Shown here: one piece after another, positions 50,514 to 59,519 of the stretch
Position numbering within the stretch: position 1 is the stretch's first letter
Layout: the number at the start of each line of letters is the position of its first letter
Origin: Streptomyces marincola
GTDB taxonomy: Bacteria > Actinomycetota > Actinomycetes > Streptomycetales > Streptomycetaceae
Length of the DNA: 64,000 bases
Direction: 5' to 3'
NCBI RefSeq assembly: GCF_020410765.1
Contig: NZ_CP084541.1
Location: 1,297,001-1,361,000, forward strand
Notes under the pieces: model-generated
The model's input: only the letters and a program-made list of their open reading frames with translations
The model's database searches: none
Told to the model about the DNA's origin: nothing
Position numbers and translations under genes: made by a program

Positions 50514-53191
50514 GCGTCACGCCCGGGCCGGTAGGTCTCCACGGCGAGTTCGACGGCGGGGCCGCCCCCGGCGGCTCCCGGTACGGGCAGCGCCTCCTCG
50601 ACCACGACGCCGTGCGGGTGCCTGGCCAGCCACTTGCCGAGGCAGCGCAGGTGCAGGGCGTTCCCCAGGTCGACGAACTGCGGTTTCCTGCGGTCGAGCG
50701 CGGCCAGCAGGCCGTCCGTGAGGCCGGTGCCCCCCGGCTCCGGCACGGCGTGCAGGAAGACGTGCTCGGGAACGCCGAGCAGCGCGCGCCACTTCGCGGC
50801 CGTGGCCGCGGGAACGTCGGCGTCGGCGGCGAGTTCGGCGCGCAGCGCCGCGACGCTGCCGGCCGCCAGGTGCCAGCGGCCGCGGCGCAGCACTACGTGG
50901 CCGTGCCGCAGCCTGGGCGTCCGCACCAGGTGGCCGCCGGGGACGGCCGAGGTGTGCCGGGGCACGAGCGCGGAGAAGTCGGTGGTGCCGTGCGGGTGGT
51001 CGGTCAGCAGGGGCGCCAGGCGCGGGGGCAGCAGCACGGGGGCGAACACCCCCGCGTAGAGCACGTCGAGCGGCTCGCCCGTGGCGCGCACCCGGACCCG
51101 CACCTCGTCGGTGCGCGGGTCGTGGGCGAGTTCGATGTCGTCGGGGCCGAGCGAGGCGCGCGAGGAGTCGGGGCCGATCTCGTCCGGCGCGAACAGCGGG
51201 TGCAGGTTCGCGTTGAAGCCGCTGACCGGGCGCACCTGCGCGATCCGCGCGCCGGGGCGCGTGGCCGCGCGCACCGCCGCCGCGGTCGCCCTGGCCGCCG
51301 CCGGGTCGAGGGCGGCGAGGAAGCGGCTGGTGAAGCGGCCCCACCCGCCGTAGACCTGGTTGACGGCCAGCAGCCCGTCCGTTCCGCGCTGGACGAACCA
51401 CGTGTAGGAGACCGGGCGTCGCAGCACGGCCTCGGGTAACCGGCGGCCGAGGTCCGCGACGAGGCCGGCGGGCAGGACGGCGTCCCGCCCGGGGTCGCCG
51501 TCGTGCGCGGCCAGGACGGCGGACACCAGGTCGGCGCGCGGCGCCGCGAGCGGGTCGGCCGCGTCGCCCTCCGGCGCGCGGGCGGCCTGCTGCCACGCCG
51601 CGAACGCCTCGGCGCCGAAGTCCCACACCTGCGCGCAGGTGCCGCCCTCGCCGTACCGGGCGACGAACCGGTCCCTGACGAAACGGCGCAGGGCCGGGCC
51701 GACGTCGAACAGCTCTGCGATGTGGGCGAGTTCGCCCAGGGCCTGGTGGTCGCGGCGGTCGAGGGCGCCGGCCAGCGGGACAGGGCGGCGGACCACGACG
51801 TCCTCGGAGAGCACGGAGAGGGCCGACGCGGAGGGGCCGACGGGTCGGCCGACGTCGTCGAGCAGGGTGCCCCAGCGGTCGCGGAGGGTGGCGAGCAGCG
51901 CGGCCCGGCGTTCCGGCGGCGCGGTGCGGAACGCGCCGGTGGCCTCGGCTATCTCCGCGATGCGGTCGGCCAGTCGCAGGTCCTCCGGCGTGCCGCCGCG
52001 CTCGCGCAGCCAGCGGGCGAGGCGGGGCAGCGGGTCGGGGTCCTGCGGGTCGAACGGTTCGACGGGCACCAGCAGCCCCGCCGCGCGCACGCGGTCGAGG
52101 AACGCGCGGGCCTCCGCGCGGCGTTCCGGTCCGCCGAGCGCGTCGGCCAGGGTGTCGAGGGCGGCCGGTGCGGCGGCCAGCTCCGCGAGGCGGCGCAGCG
52201 GCTGCGTGGCGGCGAGGGTGACCTCGTCGTCCTCGACGGCGAGGAACCTGGCGGCCGTCCAGGCCGTGCGGGCGCGGGCGAAGGTGGCGCGGTCGCCGTC
52301 CAGCCGGGGGCCGCTGCACATCCGGTGCGGCAGCAGGGCGCCGCGGCGCGGCGACGCGAACAGGGCCGCGCTCAGGGTGTCGACCAGGGTGCGGTTCGGG
52401 CGGACCACGGCGGTGGCGTCCCGGGCCGGCAGGGAGATGCCGCCACGGGCGGCGGGCGGCGGCCCGTCGGCCGGGGGCGGCAGCGCGCCCCAGCCGACGG
52501 CGGCGAACCACGACAGCGGGGTGGTGCGGGCCACGGCACGGGCCGCGTAGCGCAGCACGCCGGCCTCTTCCTTCCTGGCCCTGCGGTCCTCGCGGCCCGT
52601 GCCCGCGCGCAGCACCGCGCGCAGCAAGTCGGCGCTGGTGAACGAGGCGGCCCGCTGGAACGCCGGCTCCCGGCACAGCGCCGCGAGCGCCGCGCGGTCC
52701 TCCGCGAGCGCCTCGGGGCCCGCGGCGCGCAGGGCGGCGAGCAGGTGGGCGCGGCGTTCCGACAGCGCGAGCCAGGCGCGCAGTTCTGGCAGGCGGCCGG
52801 GCAGGTCGCCCAGCCGTTCGAGGGTTGCGGCGCGCGGGGGGCGCCCGTTGTGCAGGGCGCGGCGCAGGGGCAGCACGACGGCGCGGTGGAAGTCCTGCGA
52901 GTGGCCCGCGCGGCTCGCGTGGAGGGCGTCGCCCAGGGCGGGCGCGAGCGCGGCGAGTCGGCGTTCGGCCTCGGTGAGTTCGGCGAGGCGGGCGCGGAAG
53001 ACGGCGGCGGCCTGGCCTTCCGGGGGCCGGGCCGCCAGCGTGGCGCGGACCAGGGCGCCGGGGGCGAGACGCGCGGCCGGGGCCGCGGGTGCGGGAACGT
53101 CGGGAACGGCGGGTGCGGGAACGGCGGGCGCCGGCTCGGCGCGGTCGGCCGGCCGGGTCTCGGTGCGGGGCTCAGGGGCGGTGGGCGTCAC
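50510..53191 (-). CDS. LanB-type tRNA-dependent glutamylation enzyme (dehydratase N-terminal domain)
   Basis: 893 aa from GTG 53191. Pro/Ala-rich first 40 residues, then the LanB glutamylation domain: FQRAASFTSADLLRAVLRAG, RYAARAVARTTPLSWFAAVG, PNRTLVDTLSAAL, and toward the end RPVSYTWFVQRGTDGLLAVN with GGWGRFTSRFL. It uses glutamyl-tRNA to glutamylate Ser/Thr of the precursor. The elimination domain is separate, in the gene at 44.7 kb. This is the LazB role. It is preceded by a hairpin and the precursor gene. Confidence 0.9.
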   Translation of the reverse strand: MTPTAPEPRTETRPADRAEPAPAVPAPAVPDVPAPAAPAARLAPGALVRATLAARPPEGQAAAVFRARLAELTEAERRLAALAPALGDALHASRAGHSQDFHRAVVLPLRRALHNGRPPRAATLERLGDLPGRLPELRAWLALSERRAHLLAALRAAGPEALAEDRAALAALCREPAFQRAASFTSADLLRAVLRAGTGREDRRARKEEAGVLRYAARAVARTTPLSWFAAVGWGALPPPADGPPPAARGGISLPARDATAVVRPNRTLVDTLSAALFASPRRGALLPHRMCSGPRLDGDRATFARARTAWTAARFLAVEDDEVTLAATQPLRRLAELAAAPAALDTLADALGGPERRAEARAFLDRVRAAGLLVPVEPFDPQDPDPLPRLARWLRERGGTPEDLRLADRIAEIAEATGAFRTAPPERRAALLATLRDRWGTLLDDVGRPVGPSASALSVLSEDVVVRRPVPLAGALDRRDHQALGELAHIAELFDVGPALRRFVRDRFVARYGEGGTCAQVWDFGAEAFAAWQQAARAPEGDAADPLAAPRADLVSAVLAAHDGDPGRDAVLPAGLVADLGRRLPEAVLRRPVSYTWFVQRGTDGLLAVNQVYGGWGRFTSRFLAALDPAAARATAAAVRAATRPGARIAQVRPVSGFNANLHPLFAPDEIGPDSSRASLGPDDIELAHDPRTDEVRVRVRATGEPLDVLYAGVFAPVLLPPRLAPLLTDHPHGTTDFSALVPRHTSAVPGGHLVRTPRLRHGHVVLRRGRWHLAAGSVAALRAELAADADVPAATAAKWRALLGVPEHVFLHAVPEPGGTGLTDGLLAALDRRKPQFVDLGNALHLRCLGKWLARHPHGVVVEEALPVPGAAGGGPAVELAVETYRPGRDA

Positions 53192-53231
53192 GTGGGTCCC
53201 GTCGGCGGGCGCGGGCGGCTGGGCGGGCGCA

Positions 53232-53275
53232 CCTCCGGCGGCGCCGGGCGAAGCGCCCGGGAACCGCCGGAGGTC
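53232..53275 (-). terminator. Strong hairpin between RiPP precursor and LanB genes
   Basis: Perfect 11-base arms (53232-53242, 53265-53275) enclosing a second GC stem. It sits 16 bases after the precursor stop. It is likely a partial terminator or processing stem that raises precursor mRNA over enzyme mRNA. Confidence 0.7.
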
Positions 53276-53290
53276 CGAGGTGTCCTCGTG

Positions 53291-53479
53291 TCACATCAGG
53301 CCGTGTGTCGGCGGCTGCACGCTGCAACCGCTGCACGCCGCACAAGAGGTGGACGACGAGGAGGAGAGGGAGTACGTGGACTCCCCGATGCCCGCGGTGT
53401 CGCGCATGGCGGTGACCGTGATCTCACCGAGGTCGAGGCCGTCGAGGTCGAACGACGCCGGTGTGTCGCGAGATGTCAT
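53291..53479 (-). CDS. Thiopeptide/azole RiPP precursor peptide (lactazole-like leader)
   Basis: 62 aa. Leader with FDLDGLDLGEITVTAMRDTA, very similar in memory to LazA (LDLSELTVTSLRDT). The core region after about residue 33 is rich in Ser/Thr/Cys: TYSLSSSSSTSCAACSGCS, with Cys46, 49 and 52, then a VQPPTHGLM tail. AGGAGG precedes the ATG at 53479. It would be the substrate of the LanB, YcaO and dehydrogenase proteins downstream. A TAGACT -10-like element lies about 55 bases upstream. Confidence 0.9.
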   Translation of the reverse strand: MTSRDTPASFDLDGLDLGEITVTAMRDTAGIGESTYSLSSSSSTSCAACSGCSVQPPTHGLM

Positions 53480-53728
53480 GTGCCCTCCTGGGCAGTTCGT
53501 CGCATGGTCACGATTCGGTGAACCGAGGCGGCAGTCTAGCCCGCGTCTTCACACAGCGGGAGAGTGCGTGAAGGTCGAGTAACCGCGCAAGTCTCCGCGA
53601 TTACCGGAGAGTTGACGGAGCCCGCGACACCGCGGGCAGCCCTTTGCCGACGTGGCGGGAATGGGGAGCGTGAAGCCCGGTCCCCGGGACCGCCGCCGAA
53701 CCCGCAGGACCCGCGGGACCCCCAGAAA

Positions 53729-56700
53729 TCAGCCCTCGTAGAAGAGGCGTTCCACCACGGCCCTGGCCCGGCGGGTGACGCGCCGGTAGTCGTCCAGCAT
53801 GCGGCCGACCGCGCCCGGCTCGTAGCCGAGGTAGCGGGCGACGGCCGCGGCCTCGCGGGTGTCGGCGGGGAAGGTGTCGAGCGGCCGGCCGCGGACCAGC
53901 ATCACGGCGTTGCGGACGCGCGAGGCCAGGACCCACGCCTCGTCGAGCACTTCGGCGTCCGTGCCGTCGAGCAGGCCAGCGGCGGCGGCCTCGGCCAGCG
54001 CGCGGCGGGTGCGGGTGGTGCGCAGCGCGGGCACCTCGCGGGCGTGCCGCAGCTGGAGCAGCTGGACGGTCCACTCGATGTCCGACAGGCCGCCGCGGCC
54101 GAGCTTGGTGTGCGTGGTGGGGTCGGCGCCGCGCGGCAGCCGTTCGGCCTCCATCCGGGCCTTGAGCCGCCTGATCTCGCGGACGGCGTCGTCCGCGAGC
54201 CCGCCCTCCGGGTAGCGCAGCGGGTCGACGAGGTCCATGAAGCGCGCGCCGAGTTCCGGGTCCCCCGCGACGGGTTCGGCGCGCAGCAGCGCCTGGCTCT
54301 CCCAACTCAGCGACCAGCGGCGGTAGTAGGCGGCGAAGCTGGCCAACGAGCGGACCAGCGGCCCGTTCCTGCCCTCGGGCCGCAGGCCGGTGTCGACGAC
54401 GAGCGGCGGGTCGACGCTCGGCAGGTGCAGCAGCCGGATCAGCTCGTTGGCGATGGCGAACGCGGCCTGTGCGGCGGACTGTTCGTCGGCGCCCGGCAGC
54501 GGGTCGTGGACGAAGACGATGTCCGCGTCCGAGCCGTAGTTCAGTTCGTGGCCGCCGAACCGGCCGAAGGCGATCACGGCCAGGCGCGTGGGCGGCTCCT
54601 CGCCCCGCGCCGCGACGGCGGCGGCGAGCACGCCGCCCAGGGTGGCGGCGTTGATGTCGCTGAGCGCGTCGCCGACCCGGTCGAGTACGCGGCCCGGGGC
54701 CCCGGCCCCGGTCTGCTCCCCCGGCGCGTAGGCGTCGATGATGTCGGCCGCGGCGGTGCGGAACAGTTCGCGGCGGCGCACGCCGCGGGCGAAGGCCGCG
54801 GCGCCCTCGGCGGACTCGGAGCGGCGGACGGCGGCCCTGATCTCCTGGGTCAGCGCAGCCGGCGGGCGCGGCCTGAGCCCGACCGGGTCGCCGAGCAGGG
54901 CCACCGCCTCGGGGGCGCGCAGCAGCAGGTCGGGCGCCAGGCGCCCGGCGGACAGCACGCGGGCCAGGTTCTCGGCCGCGGCGCCCTCGTCGCGCAGCAG
55001 CCGCAGGTACCAGGGGCTGGCGCCGAGCGCGTCGGACACCTTGCGGAAGCCGAGCAGTCCGGCGTCCGGGTCGGCGGAGTCCGCGAACCGGTCGAGCAGG
55101 ACGGGCAGCAGGGTGCGCTGGATGGCCGCCTTGCGCGAGACGCCGGAGGCCAGGGCGCTCAGGTGGCGCAGGGCGGCGACGGGGTCGGCGTAGCCGAGGG
55201 CGACGAGGCGTTCGCGCGCGGCGTTCTCGCCCAGACCCACCCCGCCCGCGTCGAGGCGCGCGACGGCGTCGAGCAGCGGCCGGTAGAACAGCTTCTCGTG
55301 CAGGCGGCGCACGGCCGCGGTGTGGCGGCGCCAGGCCGCGGTCAGTTCCCTGACCGGCTCGCCGGTGAACCCGAGCGAGCGGCCGAGCCGCCGCAGGTCG
55401 GCCTCGTCGGTGGGCATGAGGTGGGTGCGGCGCAGGCGGTGCAGCTGGAGGCGGTGCTCGGCGGTGCGCAGGAAGCGGTAGGAGGCGTCGAGGGACGCGG
55501 CGTCCTGGCGGCCGACGTAGCCGCCGGCGGCCAGCGCGGCCAGGGCGTCGAGCGTGGTGGCGCTCGGGATGCCGTCGGCGTCGCCGAGGGGCCCGGGGCG
55601 CAGGGCGGTGTCGGTGCGGCCGTGGACGAGTTGGAGCAGCTGGACGGCGAACTCGACGTCGCGCAGGCCGCCAGGGCCGAGCTTGAGTTCGCGTTCGGCC
55701 TGGCCGGCCGGGATGGACTGCTCGACGCGGCGCCGCATGGCCTGCACGTCGGGGACGAAGTTCTCCCGTTCGACCGCCCGCCACACCAGGGGGGCGACGG
55801 CCGCGCAGTAGTCCTCGCCGAGCGCCGCGTCGCCGGCCACGGGGCGGGCCTTGAGCAGGGCCTGGAACTCCCAGGTCTTCGCCCAGCGGCGGTAGTAGGC
55901 GAGGTGGCTGCTGAGGGTGCGCACCAGGGGGCCGTTGCGGCCCTCGGGGCGGAGGTTGGCGTCCACCGGCCAGATCGTCCCCTCGCCCGTGGTCTCCGAG
56001 CACAGCCGCATCAGGTGCGAGGCGAGCCGGGTCGCCGCCTGGAGGGCGGGGCCCTCCTCGGTGCCCTCGGCGGGCTCCGCGACGAAGACGACGTCCACGT
56101 CGGAGACGTAGTTCAGCTCCCGGCCGCCGCACTTGCCCATGCCGATGACGGCGAGCCGGCAGCGGGCCGCGTCCTCGGGCGCGGCCTCGGCCGCCAGGCG
56201 CAGCGCGGCGCGCAGCGTCGCGGTCGCCAGGTCGGCCAGCTCGGCCGCAGCCTCGGCGAAGCCGGTGGTGCCGGTGATGTCGCGGGCGGCGATGGTCAGC
56301 AGGGCCCTGCGGTAGCGCACGCGCAGCGCGTCGGGGTCGTCGGCCGGCGCGAGCGCGGCCTCGAACTCGGGCGTGCCCGGGTGCAGGTCGGCCGTCTCGA
56401 ACGCGACGAGGGACCGCCAGTCTCCCGGGTGGCGGGCGAGGTGGTCGGCGAGCCCTTCCGATGCGCCGAGCACGGCGAGCAGCCGGTCCCGCAGCGGCTT
56501 GGCGGCCAGGAGGGTGTCGAGCAGCAGGGTGCGTTCCGCCTCCGGCTGCGCCTCGGCCAGCCGGACGAGTCCGCGCAGCGCGAGGTCGGGGTCGGCGGTG
56601 GCGCCGAGCGCGTCGAGCAGGACGCCGTCCGCCGCCGCCTGGCCGAGCGCGGGCGCGTCGAGCAGCCGCGTCGCGGCCGTGGGATCGGTGAACCCCCGGC

Positions 56701-56746
56701 GCAGGAGTTGTCCGAAGCGGCTGTCCCTTCGCCCACCGACCGGCAC
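53729..56746 (-). CDS. glnE: Bifunctional glutamine synthetase adenylyltransferase/adenylyl-removing enzyme
   Basis: 1005 aa with two nucleotidyltransferase domains: GGRELNYVSDVDVVFV in the N-terminal half and GGHELNYGSDADIVFV in the C-terminal half, each with the GxD-x-D metal motif. In known systems it adenylylates and deadenylylates GSI (Tyr399 of GlnA here). The GTG at 56746 gives PVGGRRDSRFGQLLRRGFTDP; the length equals that of Streptomyces GlnE. No GlnB/GlnK gene is in the window. It follows the RiPP cluster on the same strand with about 250 bases between. Confidence 0.95.
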   Translation of the reverse strand: MPVGGRRDSRFGQLLRRGFTDPTAATRLLDAPALGQAAADGVLLDALGATADPDLALRGLVRLAEAQPEAERTLLLDTLLAAKPLRDRLLAVLGASEGLADHLARHPGDWRSLVAFETADLHPGTPEFEAALAPADDPDALRVRYRRALLTIAARDITGTTGFAEAAAELADLATATLRAALRLAAEAAPEDAARCRLAVIGMGKCGGRELNYVSDVDVVFVAEPAEGTEEGPALQAATRLASHLMRLCSETTGEGTIWPVDANLRPEGRNGPLVRTLSSHLAYYRRWAKTWEFQALLKARPVAGDAALGEDYCAAVAPLVWRAVERENFVPDVQAMRRRVEQSIPAGQAERELKLGPGGLRDVEFAVQLLQLVHGRTDTALRPGPLGDADGIPSATTLDALAALAAGGYVGRQDAASLDASYRFLRTAEHRLQLHRLRRTHLMPTDEADLRRLGRSLGFTGEPVRELTAAWRRHTAAVRRLHEKLFYRPLLDAVARLDAGGVGLGENAARERLVALGYADPVAALRHLSALASGVSRKAAIQRTLLPVLLDRFADSADPDAGLLGFRKVSDALGASPWYLRLLRDEGAAAENLARVLSAGRLAPDLLLRAPEAVALLGDPVGLRPRPPAALTQEIRAAVRRSESAEGAAAFARGVRRRELFRTAAADIIDAYAPGEQTGAGAPGRVLDRVGDALSDINAATLGGVLAAAVAARGEEPPTRLAVIAFGRFGGHELNYGSDADIVFVHDPLPGADEQSAAQAAFAIANELIRLLHLPSVDPPLVVDTGLRPEGRNGPLVRSLASFAAYYRRWSLSWESQALLRAEPVAGDPELGARFMDLVDPLRYPEGGLADDAVREIRRLKARMEAERLPRGADPTTHTKLGRGGLSDIEWTVQLLQLRHAREVPALRTTRTRRALAEAAAAGLLDGTDAEVLDEAWVLASRVRNAVMLVRGRPLDTFPADTREAAAVARYLGYEPGAVGRMLDDYRRVTRRARAVVERLFYEG

Positions 56747-56954
56747 GTCGCAAGTCCCCTCTGTGGCGGTGTCCCGCTTGGTCAGCGGGGCCGGCATGCG
56801 GGGCCGGCCCCGCATAGAGAGTAGCCAGCGCGGCGGCGGCGCGGGCACGGCAGCCGGGCGCGGCGCCTTCCGCGCTTGACGGATGCGCCCGGCGCTGCCT
56901 ACGTTCGGCCGGCACCGCGCACCTTGCCCCGAACGGACGGCCGCCCATGTTCCG

Positions 56955-57596
56955 ATGCCCCTGCCCCGCCGGACCGCTTCCCGGACGGCCCGCGCGGTGA
57001 CGGCGGTGCTGTGGCTCGGCGCGGCCGGCGCGTGGCTGTTCGTCGTCACCTTCCTCGTGGACGGCTGGACCCGCCCCGGGTACCACCCCGTCAGGCACGC
57101 CGTCAGCGCGCTGGCGCTCGGCCCGCGCGGCTGGCTCCAGGTGGCGAACTTCGTCGTCTGCGGCGCGGCGGTCACGGCGGGCGCGGTCGCCCTCGCTGCC
57201 ACCGGGGGCAGCGTGCTGCTCGCGGTGCTGATCGGGGTGTTCGGCGTGGCGCTGGTCGCGTCGGGCGTGTTCCCGATGGACGCCATGCGGGGCTATCCGC
57301 CGGGCGCGCCCGAGGGGACGCCGGAGGAGACCTCGTGGCGCCACCGGCGGCACGACGAGGCCGGGGTCGTCGTCTTCTTCTCCCTGCCCGTCACGGCGGT
57401 CGTCGCCGCGTTCGTGCTGGACGGGGTGGTGTGGCAGACGTACTCGGTGCTGACGGGGGCCGTCATGCTGGTGGCCGCGCTCGCGTTCGGGCAGGCGTGG
57501 GAGAACGACCACCCGAGGACCGGCCTCGTCCAGCGCGCGGCGATCGTCGTCGGCTGGCTCTGGCTCGGCCTGCTGTTCGCCCACGCGGCCCGGTAG
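56955..57596 (+). CDS. DUF998 family membrane protein
   Basis: 213 aa with six hydrophobic segments. The DUF998 pattern shows in YHPVRHAVSALALGPRGWLQVANF and GVFPMDAMRGYPPG. The start at ATG 56955 is preferred because the longer frame (56883) overlaps non-coding-looking sequence. Function unknown. It is convergent with glnA2. Confidence 0.82.
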   Translation: MPLPRRTASRTARAVTAVLWLGAAGAWLFVVTFLVDGWTRPGYHPVRHAVSALALGPRGWLQVANFVVCGAAVTAGAVALAATGGSVLLAVLIGVFGVALVASGVFPMDAMRGYPPGAPEGTPEETSWRHRRHDEAGVVVFFSLPVTAVVAAFVLDGVVWQTYSVLTGAVMLVAALAFGQAWENDHPRTGLVQRAAIVVGWLWLGLLFAHAAR

Positions 57597-57627
57597 CCGG
57601 GGCGGCCCGGTGGCCGGACCGCGGGGC

Positions 57628-57655
57628 GCCGGAACGCCCGCGCGGGCGTTCCGGC
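57628..57655. terminator. Bidirectional terminator between DUF998 gene and glnA2
   Basis: A perfect 28-base palindrome, immediately adjacent to the glnA2 stop (57656-57658) and 31 bases after the DUF998 stop. Confidence 0.85.
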
Positions 57656-59017
57656 CTACAGCACCGGCAGGTTCTTCCGCAGCTCGAACGCGGTCACCTC
57701 GGAGCGGTACTCCTCCCACTCCTGGCGCTTGTTGCGCAGGAAGAAGTCGAAGACGTGCTCGCCCAGGGTCTCGGCGACGAGTTCGCTGTGCTGCATGAGG
57801 TGGATGGCCTCGCCCAAGTTCTGCGGAAGGGGCTCGATCCCCAGGGCGCGGCGTTCGCGGTCGGACAGGGCCCAGACGTCGTCCTCGGCGCCGGCCGGCA
57901 GCTCGTAGTCCTCCTCCACGCCCTTCAGCCCCGCGGCGAGCAGGACCGCGTAGGCGAGGTAGGGGTTGGCGCCCGAGTCGAGCGAGCGGACCTCGACGCG
58001 GGTCGAACCCGTCTTGCCCGGCTTGTACATGGGGACGCGGATGAGCGCGGAGCGGTTGTTGTGGCCCCAGCAGATGTAGGAGGGCGCCTCGCCGCCGGCG
58101 CCCGCGGTGCGCTGGCTGCCGCCCCAGATCCGCTTGTAGGAGTTGACCCACTGGTTGGTGACGGCGGAGATCTCGCCCGCGTGCCGCAGCAGCCCGGCGA
58201 TGAACGAGCGCCCGACCTTGGACAGCTGGTACTCGGCGCCGGTCTCGTGGAACGCGTTGCGGTCGCCCTCGAACAGCGAGAGGTGGGTGTGCATGCCGGA
58301 GCCGGGGTATTCCGAGAACGGCTTGGGCATGAACGTCGCCTGCACGCCCTGCTCCAGCGCGACCTGCTTCATCACCAGGCGGAACGTCATGATGTTGTCG
58401 GCCGTCGACAGCGCGTCGGCGTAGCGCAGGTCGATCTCCTGCTGGCCGGGGGCGCCCTCGTGGTGGGAGAACTCCACGGAGATGCCCATGGATTCGAGCA
58501 TGGTGATGGCCTGCCGCCTGAAGTCCATGCCGATGTTCTGCGGGGTGTGGTCGAAGTAGCCGGAGGTGTCGGCCGGGGTGGGCGGCGTGCCGTCCACGGG
58601 CTTCTCGTTGAGCAGGAAGAACTCGATCTCGGGGTGGGTGTAGAAGGTGAAGCCGAGGTCGGAGCTCTTGGCCAGGGCGCGCTTGAGCACGTACCTGGGG
58701 TCGGCGTAGGACGGGGAGCCGTCGGGCATCAGGATGTCGCAGAACATGCGGGCCGTGCCGGGGGATTCGGCGCGCCAGGGCAGGATCTGGAACGTGCTGG
58801 GCGCGGGCTTGGCGATCATGTCGGACTCGTGGACGCGGGCGAAGCCCTCGATGGCCGAGCCGTCGAACCCGATCCCCTCGTCGAACGCCTGTTCAAGTTC
58901 GGCGGGGGCGACGGCGACGGATTTGAGGAAGCCGAGCACATCGGTGAACCACAGGCGCACGAACCGGATGTCCCGCTCCTCCAGCGTGCGGAGCACGAAC
59001 TCCTGCTGCTTCTCCAT
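57656..59017 (-). CDS. glnA2: GlnA2, glutamine synthetase-like (GSI family)
   Basis: 453 aa. GS motifs: GFDGSAIEGFARVHESDM, HPEIEFFLL, FMPKPFSEYPGSGMHTHLS and RSLDSGANPYLAYAVLL. It lacks the LYEL adenylylation site of GlnA. In Streptomyces coelicolor the corresponding protein has been described as a gamma-glutamylpolyamine synthetase, not a true GS, so polyamine use is inferred here. ATG 59017 (MEKQQEFVLRT) is the usual N-terminus. Confidence 0.93.
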   Translation of the reverse strand: MEKQQEFVLRTLEERDIRFVRLWFTDVLGFLKSVAVAPAELEQAFDEGIGFDGSAIEGFARVHESDMIAKPAPSTFQILPWRAESPGTARMFCDILMPDGSPSYADPRYVLKRALAKSSDLGFTFYTHPEIEFFLLNEKPVDGTPPTPADTSGYFDHTPQNIGMDFRRQAITMLESMGISVEFSHHEGAPGQQEIDLRYADALSTADNIMTFRLVMKQVALEQGVQATFMPKPFSEYPGSGMHTHLSLFEGDRNAFHETGAEYQLSKVGRSFIAGLLRHAGEISAVTNQWVNSYKRIWGGSQRTAGAGGEAPSYICWGHNNRSALIRVPMYKPGKTGSTRVEVRSLDSGANPYLAYAVLLAAGLKGVEEDYELPAGAEDDVWALSDRERRALGIEPLPQNLGEAIHLMQHSELVAETLGEHVFDFFLRNKRQEWEEYRSEVTAFELRKNLPVL

Positions 59018-59519
59018 TTCCACCCATTCCTCGCTGGTCGGACGGCTTCGTCCCCGGGCCGCGGGCCGCCATGGGCCCCGAGCATCCCAGCACGGGATTT
59101 CGAGGGCGTTGCGCGTGCGCGACCGGGGCGGCCCAGGTCCATTGTGGGGCACCGGCGCCCGGGCGGCCGACTTGACCTTTGGCCAAGGATGCACGGCCCC
59201 GGCTCCGCCCGGGGCGGCGGGGCCGGCCGCAGGTCAGCGCCGGTCGGGGCGACGCCGCGCACCGCGCGCCGGCCGGGCCGGCGGGCTCGTTCGGAGGAGG
59301 TTTCGGCAACCGCCTGCGACACGCGCCCACCGCGCTCTACTCTCCCAGTCACCCGGTGCGCCGCGCCCGTGACCCAATGTCACCGCGCCCGCCGGCGTGC
59401 CACCGGGCGGTGCCGGGACCCGACCGCCGCCGGGCCCGTCCGTTCCGTACCCGGCGCCGTTTCCCCGCCGTTCCCGCCCGCAGCCCTCGCCCGCAGCCCC
59501 ACGTCCCAAGGAGCGCCAC
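59018..59519. other. Intergenic stretch of about 500 bases
   Basis: Between glnA2 and the P450, which are divergent. No convincing gene: open frames here are Arg/Pro-rich and lack a family signature. It must hold both promoters; a TTGACC element occurs near 59170 on the plus strand. Nothing else was recognised. Confidence 0.5.

Noticed and set aside
44711..53479. Calling the RiPP cluster a complete thiopeptide cluster
   Set aside because: No separate pyridine synthase gene is present in the window.
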